DNA of 64,000 nucleotides from Methylosinus sp. PW1 (lineage in GTDB: Bacteria > Pseudomonadota > Alphaproteobacteria > Rhizobiales > Beijerinckiaceae), in assembly GCF_000745215.1 (NCBI RefSeq), contig NZ_JQNK01000009.1, positions 930,001 to 994,000 of the forward strand, written 5' to 3'. Made by a program: the position numbers and the translations under genes. Below, one piece after another: positions 8,042-15,701 of the stretch (its first letter is position 1; every line of letters begins with the position of its first letter). The notes beneath the pieces are model-generated. The model was not told the DNA's origin. It did no database searches and saw only the letters and a program-made list of their open reading frames with translations.

Positions 8042-8899
8042 ATGGCCAGAAAGTTTTGGAAAGTCGTCTGCGCGAAACGCAACGGATGGACCGATGAGCA
8101 GGTCGAGGCGTTTTGGGGTGAATACGCCGCCCAGAGCGACCGCATCTTCTTCGATGAAGGCAGCGCGTGGCAATTCTGCGACGAGCTCTATCACAGACTA
8201 GGGGACATCGACGGCTTCTCGAACGACCCCGAATTCGATGTCGAGCAGATCGATGAGGCCACTGCGACGGACGCGGGGTTCGACACATATTCCGGAGTCT
8301 CGATCGCGCCGGCCGAAGGCGACGGCTCCGGCAATTATTACGACGTCACGCTCACCGACGAGCGCGCCGCCGAATTCGACGATTTTGAGCCGCAGACGGA
8401 ACGGGATCGCGACCGGATCACGTCGATTTACGTGATGTTCGACCCGGAATCGGAGTCGGTCGAGCTGAGCGGCGCTTATGAGCCGAAAAGCGATCTCGGC
8501 CGTATCGAGCGCGCGATTTTTTGGGAATTCAAGGACTGGGTCGCGGCCCGGATCGCCGAGGATCGCCGGGTCGAGGATGACGACGCGCCAGAGACGGCGC
8601 CTTCCATGAACGACCTCGACGCCCGGTCGACTCCCGAAATCCTGATCTCCGACGCCGAAATCGTGGCGCTCGTGCGCCGCGTCGTCGAGGATGGACGCGG
8701 CGGCGTTTTGGCGAGGGCCGCCCAGGTTCCGCGGATCCTGGTCTACGGAAATCATGGCCCGAACGACAGGATCGCCGCCGCGCTGGGCTATCGCAGATTC
8801 TCCGGCTGGGAACCCATTCCCGGCTGGAAGGACAAGAATGGATTCTTCGGGGACGCCGAGACGGCGGCGCCGAAGGCGTTCATTCAAGTAGAGGATTAA
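8042..8899 (+). CDS. Hypothetical protein with C-terminal helix-turn-helix-like module
   Basis: 285 residues; ATG 8042 follows GAGGAG. The N-terminal 180 residues are acidic and unrecognised. The C-terminal 75 residues (ISDAEIVALVRRVV...NDRIAAALGYRRFSGWEPIPGW) match most of the protein at 29402-29746, which has NDRIAGALGYRRVRVWEKIPGF, so the same small DNA-binding-like domain is used alone and fused. The last codons overlap the right end of the TnpB transposon (RE ends about 8896), so the natural C-terminus may have been altered by the insertion. Confidence 0.65.
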   Translation: MARKFWKVVCAKRNGWTDEQVEAFWGEYAAQSDRIFFDEGSAWQFCDELYHRLGDIDGFSNDPEFDVEQIDEATATDAGFDTYSGVSIAPAEGDGSGNYYDVTLTDERAAEFDDFEPQTERDRDRITSIYVMFDPESESVELSGAYEPKSDLGRIERAIFWEFKDWVAARIAEDRRVEDDDAPETAPSMNDLDARSTPEILISDAEIVALVRRVVEDGRGGVLARAAQVPRILVYGNHGPNDRIAAALGYRRFSGWEPIPGWKDKNGFFGDAETAAPKAFIQVED

Positions 8900-8941
8900 C
8901 GTCTTCCCCGGCCTGAAGGCGCGAGGATTTATGCGGAAGGC

Positions 8942-10147
8942 CTACGCGGCCTTCCGAGATTCTCGGCGTCGAGCCGGAGCCCGCACCGAAGGCCGCGTTC
9001 CGGCCTGAAGGATATTGATGGCCGCATTCACGTCGGCATGAGCCTCGTGTCCGCATTCGACGCATCGGAACGATGCTTGGCTTTCGCGATTGCGAGCGTC
9101 GATATGGCCACAGTTGGAGCATTTCCGCGAAGTGTTGCGCGGATCGACCTTCACCAGCACGCCGCCGGAAGCGGCGAGCTTGTAGGTGAGGAATTCCTCG
9201 AATTGACCCCAACCCTGCTCGAGGATGGAGCGGTTCAGTCCCGCCTTCTGGGCGACGTTCTTTCCCGGCTCTTCGACCGTGCCCTTCGCGGACGCCGTCA
9301 TACTGGCGATGTTCAGATCCTCGATGCAGACCGTGCCGAAGCGGCGAACGATGCGCGTCGTCTGGACATGGTTGAAATGCTCGCGGACGCGGGCGCCCTT
9401 GGCGGCGACGGCGGCGATCCGCTTGCGGGCGTTGCCGCAGCGTTTCGATCCGCGCCTGCGCCGGGACAGGTCGCGCTGGTGCTTCCTGCGGCGCCGGTCG
9501 AGGACGGCGAGCCGCTCCTTGCCGACGGAGAAGAACTGCTCGCCTTCGAGCGGCGACGACATGGCGATGGAATTGGCGACTCCTCTATCGATGCCGACTG
9601 CGGGCGCGATATTCGCCGGGGCTTCATGTTCGATCTCGCGGGCGAAGGAGACGTGCCAGCCGAGTGGATCGAGCGAGACGGTGACGTTCTTCAGCTTCCC
9701 GATCATCGGTCGGGTGTCGCGGAAGCGCACCCATCCGATCTTCGGAAGCCAAACCCGGCTCCAATTGCGATTGAGCTTCTCGACTTCGATATCGCGCCCT
9801 TGGAAGCGGAAACTGTCGTTCTCGCCCTTGCGGCGTGGCGTCGGATATCCTGAAATTCCATCGAAGAACCGCTGGAACGCCTTGTCAAGGTCGCGGAGAG
9901 CCTGCTGCTCGCAGGTCGCGGATACTTCCCTGATCCAGTCGAATTCGGCTCGCAGATCCGTCAGTTCGAGGCATTGCCCAGCGTATGAAACATGTTTTCC
10001 TTCCGTCCGAAGATGCTGCTTCCAGAAGGCTTCGCGCTGGTAGAGGGCGGCGTTGTAGACGGTGCGGCAGACGCCGGCGAACTTCCGGAACATGAGTTCC
10101 TGTTCGTCGGTCGGGTCGAGCCGGTATCGGAAGCCGCGATTGATCAT
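8942..10147 (-). CDS. tnpB: TnpB RNA-guided endonuclease (copy 1)
   Basis: 401 residues. RuvC-like catalytic residues are all present: Asp in AVGIDRGVANS (about 190), Glu in VCIEDLNIASM (about 280) and Asp in HADVNAAINIL near the C-terminus. A four-Cys zinc finger CSNCGH...CVECGH lies just before the last Asp. The length is typical for TnpB. In such elements TnpB uses an RNA from the element's right end to cut matching DNA and maintain the transposon; mobility needs TnpA in trans. The start codon lies directly behind a copy of the phage 28-bp upstream element, with little room for a leader. About half its residues match the second TnpB at 39489-40694. Confidence 0.93.
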   Translation of the reverse strand: MINRGFRYRLDPTDEQELMFRKFAGVCRTVYNAALYQREAFWKQHLRTEGKHVSYAGQCLELTDLRAEFDWIREVSATCEQQALRDLDKAFQRFFDGISGYPTPRRKGENDSFRFQGRDIEVEKLNRNWSRVWLPKIGWVRFRDTRPMIGKLKNVTVSLDPLGWHVSFAREIEHEAPANIAPAVGIDRGVANSIAMSSPLEGEQFFSVGKERLAVLDRRRRKHQRDLSRRRRGSKRCGNARKRIAAVAAKGARVREHFNHVQTTRIVRRFGTVCIEDLNIASMTASAKGTVEEPGKNVAQKAGLNRSILEQGWGQFEEFLTYKLAASGGVLVKVDPRNTSRKCSNCGHIDARNRESQASFRCVECGHEAHADVNAAINILQAGTRPSVRAPARRRESRKAA

Positions 10148-10156
10148 GATTCGACT

Positions 10157-10184
10157 GGTGAATTATGCGCGTGAAAATTCAAAG
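10157..10184 (-). promoter_or_regulatory. 28-bp upstream element, copy E (tnpB copy 1)
   Basis: Minus strand: CTTT at the start, GAATTTTC next, TTCACC at positions 23-28. GAATC follows immediately and abuts the tnpB start codon. Same length and ends as the other nine copies. Confidence 0.75.
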
Positions 10185-10273
10185 CGATTTTTCACCGCCG
10201 CTATCGCTCCCCGGCCTGAAGATCGAGGACTCTTGCTAGGAGACAGCGTAATCCACGCTCCGTCCCGGTCTTC

Positions 10274-10340
10274 CAAAACCGATTTTCCGACAATTCGGGC
10301 TTTAAAACTCGTTTTCCGACCGCGAAACCGGTTTTCCGAC
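10274..10340 (-). repeat. Three degenerate 18-bp direct repeats
   Basis: The plus strand shows three imperfect copies of AAAACCGGTTTTCCGAC at about 10274, 10303 and 10323. The middle of each is self-complementary. They lie at the 3' end of, and just beyond, the gene at 10302-10988. They could be a protein-binding array or a decayed terminator-like repeat. Confidence 0.5.
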
Positions 10341-10988
10341 TTTTCGGACCTTTTCCAGCGCCTTCTCGAACGCCGCCATTCCTTCCGCGACCACCTGCGC
10401 CGGGTCGAGACCCTGAGCACGGATTTCCGCATCGAGTTCCCCTTCGGACATCGCCAGAATGCGCTCGATCTCCGCATTGTCGTCGCGCCATCGTTCCAAT
10501 GCCGCGACGGCAACATTCAGCGCAGCCTCCTCAAGGAGTCCGGATTCCCGAACATGATCGATCACGGCCTGCATCACCGCTTCGGTGGCATCCTCGCCAG
10601 CCGGCGCCTCCCGCAGCGCCTTCTCGACGACGGCGGTGACCTCGGCTTCGATATTCCTGGTCGTCGTCATCCCCGTCTCCTTCTCTTCCGGTATCAGTCC
10701 CTGCATCAGTTCACATGCATCGAGATTCCGCCTCGTCAGCGACGCATAGGCTCGCTCGACGTAAGGACGCCAGTTCCGCAGATGCTTCGCCGCCGGGAAC
10801 AGTCCTCGGGCGATCCCGACCATGAATTCCGGAGCGAGCCTGTCCACGTCGACCGCCCCGAGCGCGGCGTCAAGGCCGTCCTTGTCATCGTGAAAATGCC
10901 GCTCGATCATCGCGACGATATCGTCGTCCGTCGGCTGCTCGACGTCATACAGCGATGCGATCCAGGGGGGCGTGGCGGCGTCGGTCAT
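10302..10988 (-). CDS. Hypothetical protein with in-frame internal start
   Basis: 228 residues; its ATG overlaps the upstream stop (ATGA at 10985-10988). About residue 107 there is an internal ATG (10670) preceded by AAGGAGA at seven bases, so a 122-residue C-terminal product is likely made as well. That internal start MTTTRNIEAEVTAVVEKALR resembles the N-terminus of the upstream gene product (MTTNVKDVEAEITAVVNEALR), so the C-terminal half looks like a duplicated and fused copy. Rich in Glu/Ala helices; no known family. Confidence 0.65.
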   Translation of the reverse strand: MTDAATPPWIASLYDVEQPTDDDIVAMIERHFHDDKDGLDAALGAVDVDRLAPEFMVGIARGLFPAAKHLRNWRPYVERAYASLTRRNLDACELMQGLIPEEKETGMTTTRNIEAEVTAVVEKALREAPAGEDATEAVMQAVIDHVRESGLLEEAALNVAVAALERWRDDNAEIERILAMSEGELDAEIRAQGLDPAQVVAEGMAAFEKALEKVRKVGKPVSRSENEF

Positions 10989-11416
10989 GCGGCGTCATCC
11001 ACCACGCCGTCATGATCATCTGACTTTGTGGAAACCTTCTTCAGTTCCTTGATCCTCGACGATAGCTGTTTGAGTTCCATCGAACTCCAGTAGATATTGC
11101 CGCGCTTTTTTACATAACCCCCTTCATCGGGTCGATAAACCTTGAATTCGAAATTGGATTCCGCATTCTTCAATGAATCATATAGGGCTCCGCGCAAGGT
11201 GTTCTGAGGGACATCCTTGTCGGCATCGACCTGGATGAGCAGCCTCATTCGCTTTTTCGCCTTCGATTTCTTCTCACGACGCCTTCCGATGACGAAATTG
11301 TCGGAAATGGCCTTCGCCGTCACAGTGCTGATATCCTGCCCAGGCGCCCTGACGCGCAGCGCCTCGTTGACCACGGCGGTGATCTCGGCCTCGACATCCT
11401 TCACATTCGTCGTCAT
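10985..11416 (-). CDS. Hypothetical protein, paralogue of downstream C-half
   Basis: 143 residues; ATG overlaps the upstream stop (ATGA). The N-terminal 35 residues match the internal domain of the next gene (VEAEITAVVNEALR...PGQD). The middle is strongly basic (RRREKKSKAKKRMR), suggesting nucleic-acid binding, and is followed by a beta-rich segment. Function unknown. Part of the leftward operon beginning at 12429. Confidence 0.65.
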   Translation of the reverse strand: MTTNVKDVEAEITAVVNEALRVRAPGQDISTVTAKAISDNFVIGRRREKKSKAKKRMRLLIQVDADKDVPQNTLRGALYDSLKNAESNFEFKVYRPDEGGYVKKRGNIYWSSMELKQLSSRIKELKKVSTKSDDHDGVVDDAA

Positions 11417-12429
11417 CTCGCTGCGCCCTCCCTTTTTCCCTCGATCTCCGAAACCGCAACATCCAAGGCGTCCAGCAGCCCGCGCTCTACGATCTTACGC
11501 AAAGCGTCCTTATCCGAGATCGATCCGTCCTTCGGCGCCCAGTCGGCTTCGATGCCGAGACGTGTGAGAATTGTGCTTTGGTCGATGCTCGGCAGATCGT
11601 TGAAGCGGCGGATGACGCAGATGACGAATTCGCGTTCCAGCGCCATGAATTCGGATGTCGAAACGATCTCGATCTTGAAACCGTCGTGAAACGACATCGG
11701 CGCGAAGGGCTTTCCGTCGTCGAAGACCAGTTGCGCCTCGCCGTTATCTTCCAGCGCCAACGCCGACGCTATCGCGACCCACGCGCTGGGAAGGACGTAG
11801 ATCGTCTTCCCGCGCAGGAATACCTTCCATCGCGTCGTCGACTTGGAGGATTTCGCCTCCAGGACTCCGACCGACATGCGCTCGAAATATCGCGGGATTG
11901 GAGATGGCGCGGCGACGGCTCTCGCGCAATCCGCCAGCGTCGGCGTTTTGGCTCTCGGAAAGGCGACGGAATTCGTGGAAGCGCCGGCACCTGTTTTCAG
12001 GATTGGCGATAAAATTCCGTCGAAGGACCAGCCAGACTCCATCATTTCACGGGTGATCTGCGTCATATCCCATGCCGGATCGCGCCTCGCCTTCACCTTG
12101 AGATCGCCGAGATCGATCGGCTTCCCGTCTACGAACGCCGCCGTGAAGTCGCCGTCGTTTCCGCCGATATCGACGCCGACGACGAGCTTCCCGGCGTCCT
12201 TCAGGCGCTTCAATCTTTTCCGGCGTCGCTTCGCCTCGGCCGCCGCGATGATCGGCTTGGCCTTCTCCGCCTGCATCCGCCGGCGTTGCTCGGCGTCGAT
12301 GCGTTCCCGTTCCTCGCCGGCCGCCCGAGTGCGCCTGCGTTCGGATCGCTCCTCGGGCGTCTCGAGGAACGGACCGGTTCCGCTCCACAGATGCGGCGCC
12401 AGTGCGATAGCTGCGAGCATGTTACGCAT
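11413..12429 (-). CDS. Hypothetical protein
   Basis: 338 residues; ATG 12429 preceded by AAGGA. An N-terminal charged helix rich in Arg/Glu (residues 25-80) precedes a globular region with VGVDIGGNDGDFTAAFVDG. That Asp-containing beta-hairpin resembles the start of actin-like or RNase H-like folds, but no further motif supports it. First gene after copy F of the 28-bp upstream element, from which it is separated by an untranslated stretch of about 90 bases. Confidence 0.65.
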   Translation of the reverse strand: MRNMLAAIALAPHLWSGTGPFLETPEERSERRRTRAAGEERERIDAEQRRRMQAEKAKPIIAAAEAKRRRKRLKRLKDAGKLVVGVDIGGNDGDFTAAFVDGKPIDLGDLKVKARRDPAWDMTQITREMMESGWSFDGILSPILKTGAGASTNSVAFPRAKTPTLADCARAVAAPSPIPRYFERMSVGVLEAKSSKSTTRWKVFLRGKTIYVLPSAWVAIASALALEDNGEAQLVFDDGKPFAPMSFHDGFKIEIVSTSEFMALEREFVICVIRRFNDLPSIDQSTILTRLGIEADWAPKDGSISDKDALRKIVERGLLDALDVAVSEIEGKREGAAR

Positions 12430-12515
12430 CTTCGAGTCCTTGTTCGGTATGACGACTCTGGTCCCGCCTACAAGCCCGGCGGGCAGGGTTGAATTTCAGG
12501 CACCACGAACAAGGA

Positions 12516-12543
12516 GGTGAATCGGGCGCGTGAAAATCACAAG
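12516..12543 (-). promoter_or_regulatory. 28-bp upstream element, copy F
   Basis: Minus strand: CTTG, then GATTTTC at positions 6-12, GATTCACC at 21-28. The TGA stop of the preceding small gene lies inside the element. Drives the leftward genes 12429 to 10302. Confidence 0.75.
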
Positions 12544-12716
12544 CCGTTTTGAGCAGGTGACTCGATCCGCCGCATTTCTTTCCACATCGCAACCTCGCGA
12601 GCAGCATGAGCCTCGACGTATCTACCCCACGCCTCTATCTTCTCGTCATCGGTTTTTGCATGGGCGAAATCTAGAAGAGCCTTCTCGACAGGATCTCTTT
12701 CATTACTGGATTCCAT
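12537..12716 (-). CDS. Small hypothetical protein
   Basis: 59 residues; ATG 12716 overlaps the stop of the upstream hydrolase gene (GTGATG). Helical and charged (EKALLDFAHAKTDDEKIEAW). Its stop codon is the TGA within copy F of the 28-bp element. No family recognised. Confidence 0.55.
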   Translation of the reverse strand: MESSNERDPVEKALLDFAHAKTDDEKIEAWGRYVEAHAAREVAMWKEMRRIESPAQNGL

Positions 12717-13222
12717 CACTCGATCTCCCTGTAGGCGATGACATTCCGAGCCGGGAATCGTTTTATGCTGAAGCGTCCAGACTGATTTCCGCCCGCCAGA
12801 TAGGGATTCCCGTCTTCATCGAGGGCACGGACGGTGCCGACATGATGCGGAAGCACCGCGACGGCGCCGGGATGCGGCGCCGTCGGTCGTCCGACGCGCG
12901 CCCAGTCCCGAGCTCGCAATATCCAATAGTGCCGCCCCGTCGCCTCGGAAGCGACGATGCTCATCGCCGCACCGCACCATGGCCCCCGAAATCCCGTGAA
13001 GTTCCTCGCGCCGACATATCTCTGCGCGACGGCCAGCAGACTCCCGCCGCCGGCAATGACCGGCAGGGACGCATGCGCCCGCGATCTCGATTTCCGGACC
13101 TGCGGCGCCGGCGGCTGCGGACCGCCGAACAGGCCTCCGAAGAAATCCTCCAGCGGATTGGCGGCGGCGAACTGCACCGTCAGCAGCAGCACCAGGACGA
13201 CAAGAAAAAGGATCGTGATCAC
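12716..13222 (-). CDS. Membrane-anchored CHAP-like cell-wall hydrolase
   Basis: 168 residues from GTG 13222. Residues 1-21 are a hydrophobic anchor or signal (ITILFLVVLVLLLTVQFAAA). After a Pro-rich linker the C-terminal domain shows the pattern of TIGR02594/CHAP-type amidases: PWCGAAMS with the candidate nucleophile Cys, HVGTV with the candidate His, and the GGNQSG turn. It probably cleaves peptidoglycan peptide or amide bonds in the periplasm. Its place in an early operon rather than in a lysis cassette is unusual; it might act in entry, exclusion or release. No holin partner is adjacent. Confidence 0.75.
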   Translation of the reverse strand: MITILFLVVLVLLLTVQFAAANPLEDFFGGLFGGPQPPAPQVRKSRSRAHASLPVIAGGGSLLAVAQRYVGARNFTGFRGPWCGAAMSIVASEATGRHYWILRARDWARVGRPTAPHPGAVAVLPHHVGTVRALDEDGNPYLAGGNQSGRFSIKRFPARNVIAYREIE

Positions 13223-13250
13223 GGCGCGGGCCGTCCATGGATTCGATTCA

Positions 13251-13721
13251 TCAACATGCGATCCTCTCCTTTTCCCTCAGGCTCCACATCGTCTCCACCG
13301 CGTCCACGACGACGCCCTCGGATGCATATCGAACGCGATGCACGGGCACACCGGTCTCGAAGGAAATGACGCCGAGCGATTTCCCCTGCGAGCGCAGTTC
13401 CCGCAGCCGCTCGATCTCCTCCCGTCCCGGCGCCCTGAACCTCGGCTGGACGCCGGCGCGGCGCAGACACATCGACACCGCGGCGGTGGACACCCCGGCG
13501 CGCCGCGCCATCTCGGCCTGCGGGATACCCTCATCCCGCCACCTCAAGGCGTCCTCGCGCCTCAGGCGTCGATTGGGATGCCCGGCAAGCTCCGGCGCCG
13601 CGCAGCGGACGACCTGTGCGACGGCGTATTCCGGAATCCCGGTCGCCTCGGAGATCGCCGCATAGCCCAGTTTCCGCTGCCGCAGATCGAGGATCGCGGC
13701 GACTTCCTCCTTCGGCGTCAT
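13251..13721 (-). CDS. Multi-helix-turn-helix protein, paralogue of 16709-17983 N-terminus
   Basis: 156 residues; ATG 13721 preceded by GGAGG. Three successive helix-turn-helix-like units: GYAAISEATGIPEYAVAQ, IPQAEMARRAGVSTAAVSMC and KSLGVISFETGVPVHRV. The second and third match the N-terminus of the protein at 16709-17983 (ATVYICLRRAGV; REQGKSIGVIAKETGVPES). Probably binds DNA as a regulator or recombination/terminase-type accessory factor. Confidence 0.72.
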   Translation of the reverse strand: MTPKEEVAAILDLRQRKLGYAAISEATGIPEYAVAQVVRCAAPELAGHPNRRLRREDALRWRDEGIPQAEMARRAGVSTAAVSMCLRRAGVQPRFRAPGREEIERLRELRSQGKSLGVISFETGVPVHRVRYASEGVVVDAVETMWSLREKERIAC

Positions 13722-13930
13722 CGCGTGTCGCCTCCGGAGTCCTCCAGCGCCTTCTCGAGGACATGGATCCTTTGACGCAGCGTCTCGTTCTCCTCGATCA
13801 GCGGCGCGACCTTGGTGGCGTGAACCTCCTCGAGCACCTGCTCGATCAGGCGCCCGAGAGCCTGCGTCACGATGGATCCCTTGGCGAATTCGAGAGCCTG
13901 AAGACGCAGTTCATTGGATCGCTTGCTCAT
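13718..13930 (-). CDS. Small coiled-coil protein
   Basis: 70 residues; ATG 13930 overlaps the end of the upstream gene (stop at 13927), so it is coupled. The C-terminal half (APLIEENETLRQRIHVLEKAL) is a heptad coiled coil. It overlaps the next gene by four bases. Likely a small oligomerising accessory protein; function unknown. Confidence 0.62.
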   Translation of the reverse strand: MSKRSNELRLQALEFAKGSIVTQALGRLIEQVLEEVHATKVAPLIEENETLRQRIHVLEKALEDSGGDTR

Positions 13931-14775
13931 TGGGAGTCCACTCCCTTGCCGAGAACGCGAAGCCGCTCGATTTCGTGAAACAGCGCATCGGCCTGCGAGT
14001 AGCTCCCCGTTGCGACGCCGGCCTCGAAGGCCATGCGGACGACCCCCGCATTCTTGCCGTCGGGATCGTCCAGCAGGCCGAGGATCTCCGTCAGAGGATC
14101 GCCGCGATATCTGACCAGATCGCGATGCCAATGTTCGCGCTTTTCTTTCAGCCACCAGACGATGCGGGAAAGCCGGTCATCCTCCGATGTGCGGGACAGG
14201 GGATCGAATTTCGACGATGGAGCCGCGAACGGCGAGCCCTTGGTAGCCGCCTTCTTGTTCCAGTATTCGGGGGCGTATTGCACCCATTTGCCGTCGGGGG
14301 CGATGAGAAAGATCGGGATGAAACCGAGCGCCTCGCTGTCCCAGATCGCATGACAGCCGTTGCGATACGGGTCCAGCCATTCGAGAGGCGTCGTCTCGAA
14401 CGCGCGCTCGCTGTCGCTCCTCGACGCCCCAAGATCGATGACACAGAACCCGCTCTCGTCTTCTTTTCCATCCGAGCGCCGAATGTCGTCCTTCCCGATC
14501 GGCAGCACGAGTTCGTAGTAGCAAATGCGATTATAGGGCTCCGACCCGGTATGCTCCCACCGCAATTGCAGGCGCGGCGCCGGAAGACCCTCGGGAAGGC
14601 ATTCCTGCGGCGGATCGTAATCCACGCGAAGCGCGCCGTTCAGTTCGCCGTGTTCCTGGGCGAGCTCCGTTTCTATTCCGTCGACTATGCCGTCGACAAT
14701 CCGCTTTTCGAGACCCTTGGTCGCCTCCCTCGCCAGGGCGCGGGCCTTGGATTTCCAGCTAATGGTCTTCGACAT
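13927..14775 (-). CDS. Hypothetical protein
   Basis: 282 residues; ATG 14775 preceded by GGAGG. Begins with a basic helix (MSKTISWKSKARALAREATK), then a mixed domain with many aromatic residues (HAIWDSEALGFIPIFLIAPDGKW). First gene downstream of copy G of the 28-bp element. No family recognised. Confidence 0.65.
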   Translation of the reverse strand: MSKTISWKSKARALAREATKGLEKRIVDGIVDGIETELAQEHGELNGALRVDYDPPQECLPEGLPAPRLQLRWEHTGSEPYNRICYYELVLPIGKDDIRRSDGKEDESGFCVIDLGASRSDSERAFETTPLEWLDPYRNGCHAIWDSEALGFIPIFLIAPDGKWVQYAPEYWNKKAATKGSPFAAPSSKFDPLSRTSEDDRLSRIVWWLKEKREHWHRDLVRYRGDPLTEILGLLDDPDGKNAGVVRMAFEAGVATGSYSQADALFHEIERLRVLGKGVDSQ

Positions 14776-14957
14776 CCCGACGTCCCTCCACCACCGTTCT
14801 TCGATTGAGATATCGGGTGAAGGGCAATCGATTCGTCGTCAAGCTGCCTTACAACGGACAGGACTCCCTCACTCATGGCGCCGGAATCGTAACGACCGAC
14901 TATCCATCGTGCGCCGTCCTCGGGATCGATCTCAGGCTGGTCGTCAATTGTCGTCAT
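14685..14957 (-). CDS. Possible small protein reading through element G
   Basis: 90 codons from ATG 14957, which follows the upstream stop by two bases. The first 38 residues (MTTIDDQPEIDPEDGARWIV...) look like a real acidic protein. After that the frame runs through copy G of the 28-bp element and overlaps the next gene for 90 bases, where the composition becomes Arg/Gly-rich and unlikely. The real C-terminus may have been lost or shifted when the element was placed here. Low confidence in the end point. Confidence 0.4.
   Translation of the reverse strand: MTTIDDQPEIDPEDGARWIVGRYDSGAMSEGVLSVVRQLDDESIALHPISQSKNGGGGTSGCRRPLAGNPRPAPWRGRRPRVSKSGLSTA
14816..14843 (-). promoter_or_regulatory. 28-bp upstream element, copy G
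   Basis: Minus strand: CTTGACGAC, GAATC at positions 10-14, TTCACC at 23-28. Precedes the gene starting at 14775. Confidence 0.75.
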
Positions 14958-14959
14958 GA

Positions 14960-15691
14960 TCACCGTGCCCACTGCCGCGTCGCCAGGATCTCCTCGGCTC
15001 GCTCGTATGCGTCATCCTGATCATCGTAGCGTTCGTTCGCGAAGGCGACGATGGCCGAGGCATTCCATGTCTCTTCAACGCGCCACGACCCGTTCAGGAA
15101 TTCGAGGGCGTCGGCTTGAAACGTCTCTCCCGAAGGCGCTCCGGTGCATTCGTCGCCGTCCGCATAGCCGACGATGACCGGATACCAGCCGTCTCCACGC
15201 GTCGGCTTGACGTCGCCATAGTCGTCCTCGCTGATCGCCTTCCAGGGATAGACGGCGGGACCGTCCTTCCTCAGGATGCCGGCGTTCATCTGCTCGACAC
15301 GCAGGAGCGCATGCAAGATACAGTGCACGATCGCCATGCTTTCGCGCTCGCGGATCAGATGTCCGTTGTTTTGGAGATCGACCGCGAACACGCCGTCGAA
15401 CAGCGCCGGCGGGAATTCCTCGATCATCCGCTCGTCGGCGCCGGCGCGATGATAGTCGGGTCCAATGTCCGCGTCGCCCGAAATCCCGCACCATCCCGAG
15501 CGATACCACCAGCCGGGGAATATCGCCTCGACCAGATCGCGGGAGCCTTGCAGCGAAAACACGCGATCTTGAACGGATGCCGATCGTTCTCCGATCACCC
15601 GGCGGATCTCGAACGCGAGTGCCCCCGTCGGCGCGTCCTCGCAATTCTCGATGGCCCTGATCGCTTTCTTCAGATTCTCGATGCGCGACAT
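14960..15691 (-). CDS. Hypothetical protein
   Basis: 243 residues; ATG 15691 preceded by AAGGAG at the standard distance. Contains ERESMAIVHCILHALLRVEQM and a region DGWYPVIVGYADGDE that recalls the shorter protein at 22773-23075 (GWYPAFITAADESGDD), so the two may share a domain. No known family. Member of the leftward operon that begins at the multi-helix-turn-helix gene cluster. Confidence 0.65.
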   Translation of the reverse strand: MSRIENLKKAIRAIENCEDAPTGALAFEIRRVIGERSASVQDRVFSLQGSRDLVEAIFPGWWYRSGWCGISGDADIGPDYHRAGADERMIEEFPPALFDGVFAVDLQNNGHLIRERESMAIVHCILHALLRVEQMNAGILRKDGPAVYPWKAISEDDYGDVKPTRGDGWYPVIVGYADGDECTGAPSGETFQADALEFLNGSWRVEETWNASAIVAFANERYDDQDDAYERAEEILATRQWAR

Positions 15692-15701
15692 GTTGATCTC
15701 C

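Larger units (their letters stand above)
8896..10233 (-). mobile_element. IS200/IS605-group element, tnpB only (copy 1)
   Basis: A tnpB gene without tnpA. On the minus strand the downstream end carries the typical right-end sequence ATCCTCGCGCC, TTCAGG and CCGGGGAAGACG (8899-8928). A second, very similar end (CCTCGATCTTCAGG then CCGGGGAGCG) lies upstream of the gene at about 10206-10233. The transcript through the 3' end should yield the guide (omega) RNA, with the guide taken from flanking DNA beyond 8896. Exact ends are not certain. Confidence 0.7.
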
